A stretch of DNA of 64,000 nucleotides from contig CAZUIM010000002.1 in NCBI GenBank assembly GCA_964620325.1, positions 1 through 64,000 of the forward strand, written 5' to 3'. Below, in pieces: positions 16,400 through 24,597 of this stretch. The stretch comes from CAZMYM01 sp964620325 (lineage in GTDB: Bacteria > Bipolaricaulota > Bipolaricaulia > UBA7950 > UBA9294). Positions within the stretch are counted from its first letter, which is position 1; each line of letters opens with the position of its first letter. The translations under genes and the position numbers were made by a program. Below the pieces are notes generated by a model that saw only the letters and a program-made list of their open reading frames with translations, made no database searches and was not told where the DNA came from.

Positions 16400-17523
16400 C
16401 CTCTCCCCCCCAACAGCTGTTCGACCGGGGTGTACGGGACGTCCTCGTCGTAGCGCTTCGAACTGAACGCCGCGGCCCCGATATCGCTCCGCATCGCCGC
16501 GCGAAGCCGGTCGTGACAGGGACGGACAAACGCGATCACTTCCCGACCTTCGTCGATGTCCGGCGTCAGAACGCCCTCGTTGGTCTTCGGATCGAGCATC
16601 ATGATCAAATCAGGGAATACCGTCACGACCTGGCCGTCCCGACGTGCGAGCATGAACTCGTTCTTGATCCTGATCTCCACCGCGTGCCCTTCGAACGCGC
16701 CGAGCCCGCCGATCTGGGTGCGAGCGTGGTAGAAGCCACCCCGATTCTCCCCGGTCATCGATTCGACACGACCATAGATCAGCGGCATGGCGGAGAAGCG
16801 CTCGCAGATCGCGCTCAACTTCGCTTCGGCAGACCCCTCCAACGACGCGAGGAAGTGGCCCCACTCGATCGACTCACTGATCGTGTGGGGGATCACGGTC
16901 CGTTTGAGATCGACGCCGTTCATCGGGTAGTGCGCGTTGGCCATGAATCCAGGATGTGTCGAAACCAGGAATCGCCCGACGTCATCCGGAAGCGTGAGGC
17001 TATCGCTCGACTTGACGATCACGACCGCTCCCTTGGCGTTCACCAAGGGCATCGGCGTCAACGAGACGCCGTGCCCGATGAAGCTGGTCATGTGGGTTTC
17101 CGGCGCCGCTCGGCCGACCGCGTCGCCGTCGACGACGGGGATTCCCAGCCGAGCGCCCGCGGAGAGGATGACCGGTGTGTTCCCACCGCCCATCTCGAAT
17201 GGCACGATGTAGGAGATCTTCTCCCCGAGCATGAGCTCAAGCTCCTCCAGCGCTCTCTTGAGCTCGAACGACTCCTCCCACTCGTCGATCACACGGTTCA
17301 ACGAGCGATCTTCGGCGACCGAGCCGAGGTAGCCGCCGCTGACGATCAACGCGTCGTCCTCCACTTCGTCTGGCGAGACGATCTGGTACGAGCGACCCTT
17401 GTCGAGATCGGCCTCGATCACGCTGAGCCCCCACGCCCAAGGATCTCCACCCCCGCCCGTCCCGAGGACGCCGAGCCCCTTGAGCATCCACTCCAATTCC
17501 TGTCGGTTGTCGAGTACGCGCAT
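16396..17523 (-). CDS. DUF917 family protein (S-methylthiohydantoin desulfurase-like)
   Basis: A 375-residue protein of the DUF917 family. Signatures: GLGVLGTGGGGDPWAWGL (15-32), FEMGGGNTPVILSAGARLGIPVVDGDAVGRAAPE (about 110-142) and the C-terminal MMLDPKTNEGVLTPD. Family members occur in hydantoin, nucleoside and amino-acid catabolic operons; the founder name refers to S-methyl-thiohydantoin desulfurisation. Together with the ATC-hydrolase-like gene at the other end of the operon it hints that the imported substrate is a cyclised amino-acid derivative. It lies 9 bases after the flavodoxin-like oxidoreductase. Confidence 0.82.
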   Translation of the reverse strand: MRVLDNRQELEWMLKGLGVLGTGGGGDPWAWGLSVIEADLDKGRSYQIVSPDEVEDDALIVSGGYLGSVAEDRSLNRVIDEWEESFELKRALEELELMLGEKISYIVPFEMGGGNTPVILSAGARLGIPVVDGDAVGRAAPETHMTSFIGHGVSLTPMPLVNAKGAVVIVKSSDSLTLPDDVGRFLVSTHPGFMANAHYPMNGVDLKRTVIPHTISESIEWGHFLASLEGSAEAKLSAICERFSAMPLIYGRVESMTGENRGGFYHARTQIGGLGAFEGHAVEIRIKNEFMLARRDGQVVTVFPDLIMMLDPKTNEGVLTPDIDEGREVIAFVRPCHDRLRAAMRSDIGAAAFSSKRYDEDVPYTPVEQLLGGRG

Positions 17524-17532
17524 TGCCTCTCC

Positions 17533-18198
17533 TTACCCGATCTTCAGCAACTTGATGTCTTGGGCCGTCTTCCGCCCCTCGGCCAACAAGTGAGCCGTGT
17601 ACGCCACCCGCTCGCCCACACGCCGCGCGGCCGCAAGCCCAGTCTGGTCTTCCTTCACTGCGTCACGAGAATCGACTTCCATCTGCCAGGCACCGCCCCC
17701 GATGTAGTCACCGCCCACGCAGACGAACCCGTTCGACAGCATGACCTGAAGGATGTTCGTCAGCGCATGCTCGACTCCTCCGTGACGGTGGAAGCCGATC
17801 GCGAGCGCGCCCGCCGCCGTCTTCGTCCAGTCCGGGGGTGGATGAGGGAAATCCTCGTGCCACAACTGCTTGAACAAGCACGTACAACGCTCGAAGTAGG
17901 CACGGAGCATGGAGTTGACGCTGTAGAAGTAGACCGGAGCGCCGAGGATCAGACCGTCCGGCGGCGATTCGACCAACGGGTTGACCAACTCCAGCCAGTC
18001 ATCTTGCTTCCAGCAGTAGGCCTTATTGCGCACGCAGGCCGCGCAGTCGGTGCAGGGCTCAATCGTCTTGCCCACGAACGATATGAATTCCGTCTCCACG
18101 TCAAATGGCATGCCCGCAGCCGCGTCAAGAGATTCCTTGACGAGGATCTCCGTGTTGGCATGTCGTGGACTGGCAGAGATCCCGAGAAGTCGAACCAC
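17533..18198 (-). CDS. Flavodoxin-family NAD(P)H-dependent oxidoreductase
   Basis: A 221-residue NADPH-dependent FMN reductase-type protein. LLGISASPRHANTEILVKESL is the FMN phosphate loop. CTDCAACVRNKAYCWKQDDW (about 49-68) is a cysteine-rich insertion typical of iron-sulfur flavoproteins, and LGAPVYFYSVNSMLRAYFERC is the second flavin loop. The Cys spacing (CxxCxxC....C) suggests an Isf-like [4Fe-4S]. The GTG at 18198 follows a GGAGG site. It directly follows a flavin reductase, so the two may supply or use reduced flavin for an operon enzyme. Confidence 0.8.
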   Translation of the reverse strand: MVRLLGISASPRHANTEILVKESLDAAAGMPFDVETEFISFVGKTIEPCTDCAACVRNKAYCWKQDDWLELVNPLVESPPDGLILGAPVYFYSVNSMLRAYFERCTCLFKQLWHEDFPHPPPDWTKTAAGALAIGFHRHGGVEHALTNILQVMLSNGFVCVGGDYIGGGAWQMEVDSRDAVKEDQTGLAAARRVGERVAYTAHLLAEGRKTAQDIKLLKIG

Positions 18199-18199
18199 A

Positions 18200-18691
18200 C
18201 TATCCTCCAATCTCCGGGTCCAACGCCGCCGAGTAGAACAGCGGACGCCCTTGCCCGATCCTTTCTGCTTCGACGATCTCGCCCACGAACAGGCGATGGT
18301 CGCCGAGCTCGAGCACCTCGACCACGCTGCACTCGATGTACCCCAGGCTGTCGACCAGCACCGGACACCCGCCGGACGACCGGCGAAGGTCGAGCCCCTC
18401 GAACTTGTCTTGGCGCCGGCTCGATCCCCGCCCGAACCGCCGCGCACATACCTCCTGCTCCGCACGGAGGGCGTTGATGACGAATCGGCCCGCTTCTGCA
18501 ATCAACTCGCCCGTCCGACTGGCCCGATGGATCGCCACGGCCATCAGCGCCGGGCGGGCCGAAACCCGGGTGACCCACGCCGCCGTCATCCCGGCTCGAT
18601 CTTGTCGGACCTGCGCGGTGATAACGAACACCGCCTTGCCCACGAGCTCTTCTTCCATTCGGCTCAGGTGTTTCGCGTTCGGGTCCGTCAT
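18200..18691 (-). CDS. Flavin reductase (FMN-binding split-barrel)
   Basis: A 163-residue flavin reductase-like protein: AVFVITAQVRQDRAGMTAAWVTRVS at residues 20-44, the FMN-contact region ALMAVAIHRASRTGELIAEAGRFVINAL, then DSLGYIECSVVEVLELGDHRLFVGEIVEA. These are the usual strands of the split-barrel fold. The ATG at 18691 overlaps the dppF stop as ATGA. It probably reduces free flavin or carries FMN for the adjacent flavodoxin-like oxidoreductase. Confidence 0.82.
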   Translation of the reverse strand: MTDPNAKHLSRMEEELVGKAVFVITAQVRQDRAGMTAAWVTRVSARPALMAVAIHRASRTGELIAEAGRFVINALRAEQEVCARRFGRGSSRRQDKFEGLDLRRSSGGCPVLVDSLGYIECSVVEVLELGDHRLFVGEIVEAERIGQGRPLFYSAALDPEIGG

Positions 18692-19719
18692 GTCGGCTCC
18701 TGCACACTCGTCACGCCGACGCGTCCGCCCGCTACGCGATGACACGCGACCGAGTGGCCGGGATTGACTTCTGTCGCCGTCGGCCGCGCTTCCGCCTCGC
18801 ATTCGGGCCCTTTCTCGGGACACCGCGCATAGAAGGCGCATCGATCGGGTGCCCCCGCCTTCAGGCTCGGCGGCGACCCCTTCAGCACGACCTCCTTGTC
18901 CTCCAACCGCGTTCCCACGGTGAGCACCGATTGGATCAGCGCCGAGCTGTAGGGATGAAACGAATCCGAGAAGATCTGCTCGGTGTCTCCGGCCTCCACC
19001 AACTGCCCGAGATAGAGGACCCCCATTCGATCAGCCATCCATCGAATCACTGCGGCATCGTGTGAGATGAACAGGTAGGTGAGGGAGAACTCCCGCTTGA
19101 GATCGTTGAGCAAGTTCAGCACACGCGACTGAACCGAGACGTCCAGCGCCGACGTAGGCTCATCCAGAATCAGGAACTTGGGCGTGAGGATGAGTGCGCG
19201 GCACACACAGACGCGCTGCTGCTCCCCGCCGCTCAGCTCCCTGGGATAGCGCTTCAGAAGCGATTCCTGAAGGCCGACGGACGTGGCGAACTCACGAACC
19301 ATGGCGCGTCGCTCCCCCCTCGACATCTCCGGCGCGTGGATCCGCAACGGTTCTTCAATCGTGCTTCGGACCGACATCAATGGATCCATGGCCTCCTGGG
19401 GATTCTGAAACACGATCTGGAACTGCCGTCTCGATTTCCACAGCTCCTTGGCGTTGAGTTGGATCAGGTCCCTGTCCCCGAAGAAGACGTGTCCGCTCGT
19501 CGGCTCGATCAACCGAATCATCGCCAGTGCGCAGGTCGTCTTCCCACAGCCGCTCTCCCCCATCAGCGCGTAGGTTTCGCCCCGCCGAATGTCGAACGAA
19601 ACACCGTCGACGGCACGGACACCCATCGTGTCCTGCCGGCGGAACAGGCCGCCGCCGCGCAGCGGGAAGTGCTTCTTCAGCTCCTCCACTCGTACCAGTG
19701 AGTCTCGTGTCGTAGTCAT
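18688..19719 (-). CDS. dppF: Oligopeptide/dipeptide ABC transporter ATPase (DppF type)
   Basis: A 343-residue ATPase with the DppF-type N-terminus LKKHFPLRGGGLFRR...VRAVDGVSF. Walker A GESGCGKT, Q-loop FQNPQEAMDP, LSGGEQQR, Walker B LILDEPTSALD and FISHDAAVI are intact, and the C-terminal CAFYARCPEKGPECEAE cluster extension is present. It pairs with DppD. No purine-rich ribosome site precedes the ATG; the sequence there is CCTCC, the 3' flank of a strong hairpin after the binding-protein gene. Confidence 0.93.
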   Translation of the reverse strand: MTTTRDSLVRVEELKKHFPLRGGGLFRRQDTMGVRAVDGVSFDIRRGETYALMGESGCGKTTCALAMIRLIEPTSGHVFFGDRDLIQLNAKELWKSRRQFQIVFQNPQEAMDPLMSVRSTIEEPLRIHAPEMSRGERRAMVREFATSVGLQESLLKRYPRELSGGEQQRVCVCRALILTPKFLILDEPTSALDVSVQSRVLNLLNDLKREFSLTYLFISHDAAVIRWMADRMGVLYLGQLVEAGDTEQIFSDSFHPYSSALIQSVLTVGTRLEDKEVVLKGSPPSLKAGAPDRCAFYARCPEKGPECEAEARPTATEVNPGHSVACHRVAGGRVGVTSVQEPT

Positions 19720-19728
19720 ACCAAAGGA

Positions 19729-19759
19729 GGCGGAGAGGGAACTGCCCTCCCTCTCCGCC
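19729..19759 (-). terminator. 12-bp stem-loop between the binding-protein gene and dppF
   Basis: GGCGGAGAGGGA / TCCCTCTCCGCC, a perfect 12-bp stem with a 7-base loop. On the minus-strand RNA it is followed by TCCTTT, a weak U-tract, and then directly by the dppF start. It may stop or trim most transcripts after the abundant binding-protein message (partial terminator / 3' stabiliser) and may also mask dppF initiation. Confidence 0.65.
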
Positions 19760-19779
19760 GAAAAGAGATCGCTGTCCCT

Positions 19780-21330
19780 CTACTCGCGATACATCCGGTA
19801 GTAGTCGTATGTCCGGAAAAGCACGTCCGGCACCACGTTCTGCAGGTCTTCGCGGTAGCTGAACGGGTAGGGCATCTCCCAGACAAAGACGGCGGGAGCA
19901 TCGTTGATGAGAATCTGGTTTGCCTCCCGATACAGCGCAGCGCGCTCATCGCGGTCGACCGTCTTCTCAGCCCGATCCAGCAGGTCATCGAAGATTGGGT
20001 TGCTGTATCCATTGTTGTATCCGCCGGGACCGAGTGCATCCGAATGGAACGTCTCGTACAGGATCCCGTGTGGATCAGCAAACCGAGCCGCCGAGTAGAA
20101 CATGTAGATCTCCGGCGACTGGTCCGGGTCGGCCATCAATGGGAAGATCGTAGACCACGGCATGTTCTCCACGGACAGGTTCACTCCCACGTCCGCCAGG
20201 TTCTGCTGGACGACGAGTGCAGCGCGGCGCTGGTATTCGGCACCAGCGATGTACACCAAGGTCAGAGACAGCTCGCCCGGCTCGTATCCGGCCTCGCCCA
20301 GGAGGCGTCGGGACTCGTCCGGATCGTACGGATACGCGTACGCCGACTCATCGCCACCGAGCATCGTGGTCGGAATCGCGCCGTGCGCCTTGCCGGCCCC
20401 CGGGAACACCGTCCGGACCGTCTCGAGATCGAGCGCGTACAGGACTGCCTTCCGAACGCGAACATCCGCCAGCGGACCGTCGTGGCTCTGTATCGGGAAG
20501 AACATCTGTGCCATCCCCGGGATCGCCTGCGAGAAGATGTCGTCGCGGGCATCCAGCTCGGCCATGTGCGTCTCCGGGATCTCGTAGGCGATGTCGGCTT
20601 CGCCGCTCTTGAGCATCAGTTCCTCGACCGACGGCTCACGGACGGTGCGCACGAACACGGTCTCGAAGTGCTCGCCTTCCCAACCACCCCAATAGTCCGG
20701 ATTCTGCACGAGCTTGGCGTACTGCCCGTGCACCCATTGCTCCAGCATGTACGGGCCGGTCCCACATGTGTGATCGTAGAGGTACTCGCCCGCCCAAGGG
20801 TCGTCATCCGTCGCGTGTTCCCGGATGAACGTCGGGGAGACAATCGACAGCGCCTTGCGGGTCGCCATCGCATCCTCCCAGAACGCCCATCTCTCGCTGC
20901 TCTTGAACTGGATCGTGTACTCATCGACGATGACGATGTCGACAATCTGTTCAAGATAGGTAGCCGGAGCGAGACCGAGCGCCTTCGTCCGCTCGACGTT
21001 GAATCGAACGGCCTCGGCGTTGAACGGCGTCCCATCCGTGAAAGTCACCCCTTCACGAAGGTGGAACGTCGCCGACTTTCCGTCGGGCGAGATCTCCCAC
21101 GACTCGGCCAACATCGGCTTGATGCTGAAGTCGGTCGGATCATAGGTGAGAAGGTTCTCGTAGATGTTGTACGTGACCATGCCCGCTTCGTAACTCGTGA
21201 TGACCGCCGGATCGAGCCTCGGCGGATCCGTCGTCGTTACGACGGTTAACACTCCCTCTTCAGCAGCCATACCAACCAGTCCAATGCTCAAGCCAATCAG
21301 CACCAGCGCGAAGCAAAGAACCTTACGCAT
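19780..21330 (-). CDS. dppA: Peptide-binding protein of the ABC transporter (SBP_bac_5)
   Basis: A 516-residue periplasmic binding protein. A Sec signal (residues 1-22, MRKVLCFALVLIGLSIGLVGMA) has no lipobox. The mature part begins VLTVVTTTDPPRLDPAVITSYEAGMVTYNIYENLLTYD and includes AESWEISPDGKSATFHLREGVTFTDGTPFNAEAVRFNVERT, the family signature at about 78-120. The ATG at 21330 has an AGGAGGG site. It is the first gene of the minus-strand operon, preceded by about 400 bases of untranslated leader if the TTGACA promoter at 21759-21764 is used. Ligand unknown: peptides, amino-acid derivatives or opines are all possible for this family. Confidence 0.92.
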   Translation of the reverse strand: MRKVLCFALVLIGLSIGLVGMAAEEGVLTVVTTTDPPRLDPAVITSYEAGMVTYNIYENLLTYDPTDFSIKPMLAESWEISPDGKSATFHLREGVTFTDGTPFNAEAVRFNVERTKALGLAPATYLEQIVDIVIVDEYTIQFKSSERWAFWEDAMATRKALSIVSPTFIREHATDDDPWAGEYLYDHTCGTGPYMLEQWVHGQYAKLVQNPDYWGGWEGEHFETVFVRTVREPSVEELMLKSGEADIAYEIPETHMAELDARDDIFSQAIPGMAQMFFPIQSHDGPLADVRVRKAVLYALDLETVRTVFPGAGKAHGAIPTTMLGGDESAYAYPYDPDESRRLLGEAGYEPGELSLTLVYIAGAEYQRRAALVVQQNLADVGVNLSVENMPWSTIFPLMADPDQSPEIYMFYSAARFADPHGILYETFHSDALGPGGYNNGYSNPIFDDLLDRAEKTVDRDERAALYREANQILINDAPAVFVWEMPYPFSYREDLQNVVPDVLFRTYDYYRMYRE

Positions 21331-21487
21331 TGTCCCTCCTTTGGACTCACTGCCATGCAAGCATCGAGCTACGCCACTTCGTCTGTCCGCCGATCACCCC
21401 CCTGCGTGGACTCATCAGCCATGGACCCGCCCGCGACAACCGAGACGCGAGCACAATAGATCCTTAGGAGAGGCGTGGCTCGCTGGC

Positions 21488-21515
21488 AAGGGGACAGGGC
21501 TAGACACTGCCCCTT
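21488..21515 (-). other. Hairpin in the transporter operon leader
   Basis: AAGGGG-A-CAG / CTG-CCCCTT: a nine-pair stem with one bulged base and a 9-base loop, within the predicted leader RNA of the minus-strand operon. It is followed about 5 bases away by the GTTGCC / GGCAAC stem. Together they could be part of a structured regulatory RNA. Confidence 0.4.
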
Positions 21516-21735
21516 CTTCGTTGCCGAGGCTCCGACAGGGGCAACACCGGCCCGCGGCCGATCTTCCCCCTGAGTCGCCGCAGCGTTTCGGCTCAATAGG
21601 CGAGTTGTCCTGCGGATGGATGGGTGCCTTGGCCAGCGGGAGAATCCAACCTGAACGCGGTGGCCTGAGTTCTCACTCCGGTGCCTGCGCATACATCCTC
21701 CCGTTTGGTGGTACGTGGAACAACTACATCGCCGC

Positions 21736-21764
21736 AGTATCCGAATCCGCGTCGAAGGTGTCAA
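21736..21764 (-). promoter_or_regulatory. Promoter of the minus-strand transporter/AOR operon
   Basis: Minus strand: a perfect TTGACA (21764-21759), a 17-base spacer and GATACT (21741-21736). Transcription would start near 21729, giving a leader of about 400 bases. Immediately upstream of the -35 box is ACAAAGAGCACTT, a motif also found at the divergent promoter. Confidence 0.55.
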
Positions 21765-21946
21765 GTGCTCTTTGTTATTTCCTAAGACCGTGAGGACCAT
21801 GGGTCGAAGTATCTCGAACGACTCCGGCGTTCACCCCACGACCGGAACGTGGTTTCGCGAGAGGTGAATATGGCAACAGAAGGAACTTCCATCCATTCTA
21901 CCTCCTCCGGCTAAGGCCGCGCACTGGCGATTCACAAGCCGAGCAG

Positions 21947-21976
21947 TTGACCCCGCACCGCGACGGGGCGTATTCT
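21947..21976 (+). promoter_or_regulatory. Promoter of the aminotransferase operon
   Basis: TTGACC, an 18-base spacer and TATTCT (21971-21976), with the start site expected near 21983. A CCCCG...CGGGG inverted repeat spans the 5' part of the spacer. TTTGT-ctct-ACAAA-agtgtc-TTTGT half-sites (21976-22000) cover the -10 box and the start of transcription, a good position for a repressor such as the nearby IclR protein. Confidence 0.55.
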
Positions 21977-22030
21977 TTGTCTCTACAAAAGTGTCTTTGT
22001 GACCGACATGGGAGCAGCAAGGAGGAGCGG

Positions 22031-23278
22031 ATGCGGGAGTTCTTCAACATGAGCTGCGGTCAATCAGAGCTCGTAGAGGCGAGCAAAGCCTCGCTGGGAA
22101 AAGACGTGATCACAATCTACTCACCGACCTTCTGGAGCATGGAGGAAGAGACCCTCGCGCTGCTGCAGAAGCATCTGAAGACCAAGAACGGGGTCTGCAT
22201 CGTCTTCGGCACGGGGACGTCCGGGATCGAGGCATCGGTCAACTCGATTCTCGAGCCGGGCGACCGATTTCTCGTAGCCCACAACGGGATGTTCGGCGAG
22301 ATCATGACGGTGATGGTTGCGACCGTGGGCGGCGTGCCGGTCCCCGTAAAGGCACCGCTCGGTGAGCCGATCGATCCCGCCGCGATCGAGAAGCAGCTTG
22401 ACGAAGACCCGAGCATCGTCGGCGTCGGGATGGTGCACGGGGAGACCAGTGTGGGCGTGGCCAACCCGCTGGAGGAGGTGGGCCGCATCGCACGAGAGCG
22501 TGATCTCCTTTTCGTGGTGGACGCCATCTCATCGTTCGCCAGCGAGCGGCTCGAGGTCGATGAATGGAGCATCGACCTGTGCATCGTGAACGGTCAGAAG
22601 TGTCTCGGCGCCCCCCAAGGCAACACCTTCGTCTCCGTCAGCCAGCGAGCGTGGGACGTCATGGAGTCGCGCCAGGCGCGCATTCGTGGGTTCTACATGA
22701 ATCTGCTTGCATGCCGTGATTACCTCGAGATGGCGCGTGTCGAGCGCGCGAATTGGAGCGCTGGCGCCAACGTTCACCAATTCCAGTTGCGGGAAGCGCC
22801 GCACCCCGCTTCGCCGTCGTTTGTCATCATGAAGGGGATGTGGGCGTCGCTCCGCGCGCTCGATCAAGAGGGGCTCGATCACTACGTCGGCCGCCATGAG
22901 ATCGCAGGGGCAGCGGTACGAGCCGCGGTGAGAGCAATGGGGTTGGACACGATCTGCAAGGAGGAGCGGTTCGCGGACAACGCGGCCACCGCGATTCTCC
23001 TCCCCGCCGACATCGACGATTTCCAGCTCCGTCGGCACCTGTTCGAGACGTATCAGGTGGTCTTGGGGGACGCGAACATGCTCTCCTGGGATCGCTACAT
23101 AGAGGAGATCGGCCGGCAGTACGTCCGGTTCGGAACGATGGGGGGAGCGGCTCGCAGGCCGAAGGTCCTCTACGGCCTGTACGCGCTGGGGAACGCATTG
23201 CTGGACCTCGGCGCCACGGTCGATGTAGACGCGGGGCTTCAGGCCGCGCGGTCCGTGTATCGGAGGGAATCAGCATGA
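22031..23278 (+). CDS. Class V aminotransferase (alanine/serine-glyoxylate type)
   Basis: A 415-residue PLP enzyme. FGTGTSGIEASVNSILEPGDRFLVAHNGMFGEIM is the N-terminal cofactor region, VGMVHGETSVGVANPLEEVG and FVVDAISSFASERLEVDEWSIDLCIVNGQKCLGAPQG follow, and the last of these holds the Schiff-base lysine (VNGQK). The family includes alanine-glyoxylate, serine-pyruvate and ureidoglycine-glyoxylate transaminases; the donor cannot be read from sequence. The start at 22031 follows AAGGAGGAG. Its stop overlaps the start of the next aminotransferase as ATGA. Confidence 0.88.
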   Translation: MREFFNMSCGQSELVEASKASLGKDVITIYSPTFWSMEEETLALLQKHLKTKNGVCIVFGTGTSGIEASVNSILEPGDRFLVAHNGMFGEIMTVMVATVGGVPVPVKAPLGEPIDPAAIEKQLDEDPSIVGVGMVHGETSVGVANPLEEVGRIARERDLLFVVDAISSFASERLEVDEWSIDLCIVNGQKCLGAPQGNTFVSVSQRAWDVMESRQARIRGFYMNLLACRDYLEMARVERANWSAGANVHQFQLREAPHPASPSFVIMKGMWASLRALDQEGLDHYVGRHEIAGAAVRAAVRAMGLDTICKEERFADNAATAILLPADIDDFQLRRHLFETYQVVLGDANMLSWDRYIEEIGRQYVRFGTMGGAARRPKVLYGLYALGNALLDLGATVDVDAGLQAARSVYRRESA

Positions 23279-24462
23279 CACGCAGCCTGCTCTCGGAGAG
23301 AATCCAGCAACTCCCGTATTCCGGAATTCGCGAGATCTTCGATCTCGCCGGCAAGATGGACGACGTAATCCATTTCGAGATCGGAGAACCGGACTTCGAC
23401 ACGCCGGCGACGATCGTCGACGCCGCGTTCGCCGCGGTGCGCCGCGGAGAGACTCACTACACGTCGAGCGGTGGGATCGCACCGCTCCGGGCTGCGATCG
23501 CCGCCCGGCTCACGGAGACACTCGGCGTTCCATATGCGCAAGATGAGGTTGTCGTCTCTTCGGGGGGCATGGAGGCGTTGCTCCTGTCGTTCCTCGTCAC
23601 GTTGAACGCTGGCGATGAGGTGCTGCTTCCAGCTCCTCATTGGCCGAACTACCCAGCGCATGCGATGCTGGCAAACGCGCGAACCGTCGCCGTTCCGCTG
23701 CAAGTCGAAGACCAGTACAAGCCCTCACCCGACATCATGCAGCAGGCGCTGACTGAGAAGACACGGGCCATCTTGCTGAATTATCCGCACAACCCGACGG
23801 GGGCGATGCTCGATAGAGACGATCTCGTCTGGTTGTCCGAATTCGCGACGGAGCACGATCTGATCGTCTACTCCGACGAGGCGTACGAAACACTCGTCTT
23901 CGACGGCACATTCGCCAGTATCGCCGCAATCCCCGGGATGAGAGAGCGCACCGTCGTGCTCCGCACGTTCTCCAAGAGCTATGCGATGACTGGATGGCGA
24001 GTCGGATACCTGGCGGCTCCGACGGCCGTCGCCGAGAAGGCGGCGAGGCTCCACGAGCACACGTCGGCATGCACCAGTACTCCCTCCCAGATGGCGGCGC
24101 TCGCTGCGCTCGACACACCCGAAACGATCCCTCAGAACATGGTCGAGAGCTACAAGCGACGCCGCGACCTATTGCTCGACGGCCTCAGCGCGATCCCCGG
24201 CCTGCGGCCGTTCGTCCCGAGAGGAACGTTCTACACGTTCGTAGACGTCTCGGATTTCGGAAAACCCGCCAAGGAGTTCGCGATGCACTTGCTCCGTACC
24301 GCCGGCGTGGCCGTGGCCCCCGGAACCGCATTCAGCGAGCACGGAGAGGGCCACATCCGAATCTGCTTCGCGAACTCTGACGACAACATTCGCGAAGGAC
24401 TTCGTCGAATCGCCGAAGCGGTCGAGCCGCTCTCCCGCGAGTTCGGAGGTCGCGTGTCATGA
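23275..24462 (+). CDS. Class I aminotransferase (aspartate/aromatic family)
   Basis: A 395-residue fold-type I aminotransferase. GEPDFDTPATIVDAAF and HYTSSGGIAPLRAAIA at the N-terminus, LLNYPHNPTGAML (about 163-175), YSDEAYETLVFDG, and the PLP-lysine motif RTFSKSYAMTGWRVGYL (about 226-242) are all intact, as is the C-terminal arginine in IRICFANSDDNI. It makes 2-oxo acids from amino acids. Coupled to the class V enzyme by a 4-base overlap; both probably feed the AOR/hydrogenase operon opposite (inference). Confidence 0.9.
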   Translation: MTRSLLSERIQQLPYSGIREIFDLAGKMDDVIHFEIGEPDFDTPATIVDAAFAAVRRGETHYTSSGGIAPLRAAIAARLTETLGVPYAQDEVVVSSGGMEALLLSFLVTLNAGDEVLLPAPHWPNYPAHAMLANARTVAVPLQVEDQYKPSPDIMQQALTEKTRAILLNYPHNPTGAMLDRDDLVWLSEFATEHDLIVYSDEAYETLVFDGTFASIAAIPGMRERTVVLRTFSKSYAMTGWRVGYLAAPTAVAEKAARLHEHTSACTSTPSQMAALAALDTPETIPQNMVESYKRRRDLLLDGLSAIPGLRPFVPRGTFYTFVDVSDFGKPAKEFAMHLLRTAGVAVAPGTAFSEHGEGHIRICFANSDDNIREGLRRIAEAVEPLSREFGGRVS

Positions 24463-24529
24463 GAGGAAGCTACGGGATCCGCCCGTTGGACTCCGCTTCT
24501 TCCATGGATCCTGTAGCGTTTGAGTCGTT

Positions 24530-24559
24530 TTGCACGAGGGTTACGATCGCACTTAGTAT
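24530..24559 (+). promoter_or_regulatory. Promoter of the IclR-family regulator
   Basis: TTGCAC, an 18-base spacer and TAGTAT, ending 38 bases before the regulator ATG. It gives the regulator its own promoter, separate from the aminotransferase operon. Confidence 0.5.
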
Positions 24560-24597
24560 GAGCATTCGCAACGCAAGAGGGGGCGGCCCACTCCGAC

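Larger units (their letters stand above)
21331..22030. other. Long divergent control region
   Basis: 700 bases between the transporter operon and the aminotransferase operon, with no convincing gene. It contains divergent promoters (21736-21764 minus; 21947-21976 plus), a motif shared by both, and a roughly 400-base leader for the minus operon. That leader is rich in potential helices, including hairpins at 21488-21515 and 21520-21545 (GTTGCC / GGCAAC). A 14-codon frame with a decent ribosome site (21870-21914, plus) lies upstream of the plus promoter and is probably not expressed from it. Confidence 0.6.

Noticed and set aside
16393..18477. 694-codon plus-strand frame opposite DUF917 and the flavodoxin-like gene
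   Set aside because: Antisense shadow; the coded genes on the other strand have conserved motifs and ribosome sites.
21369..21800. 143-codon minus-strand frame in the control region
   Set aside because: Basic, low-complexity translation covering both the promoter and the leader hairpins; no ribosome site.
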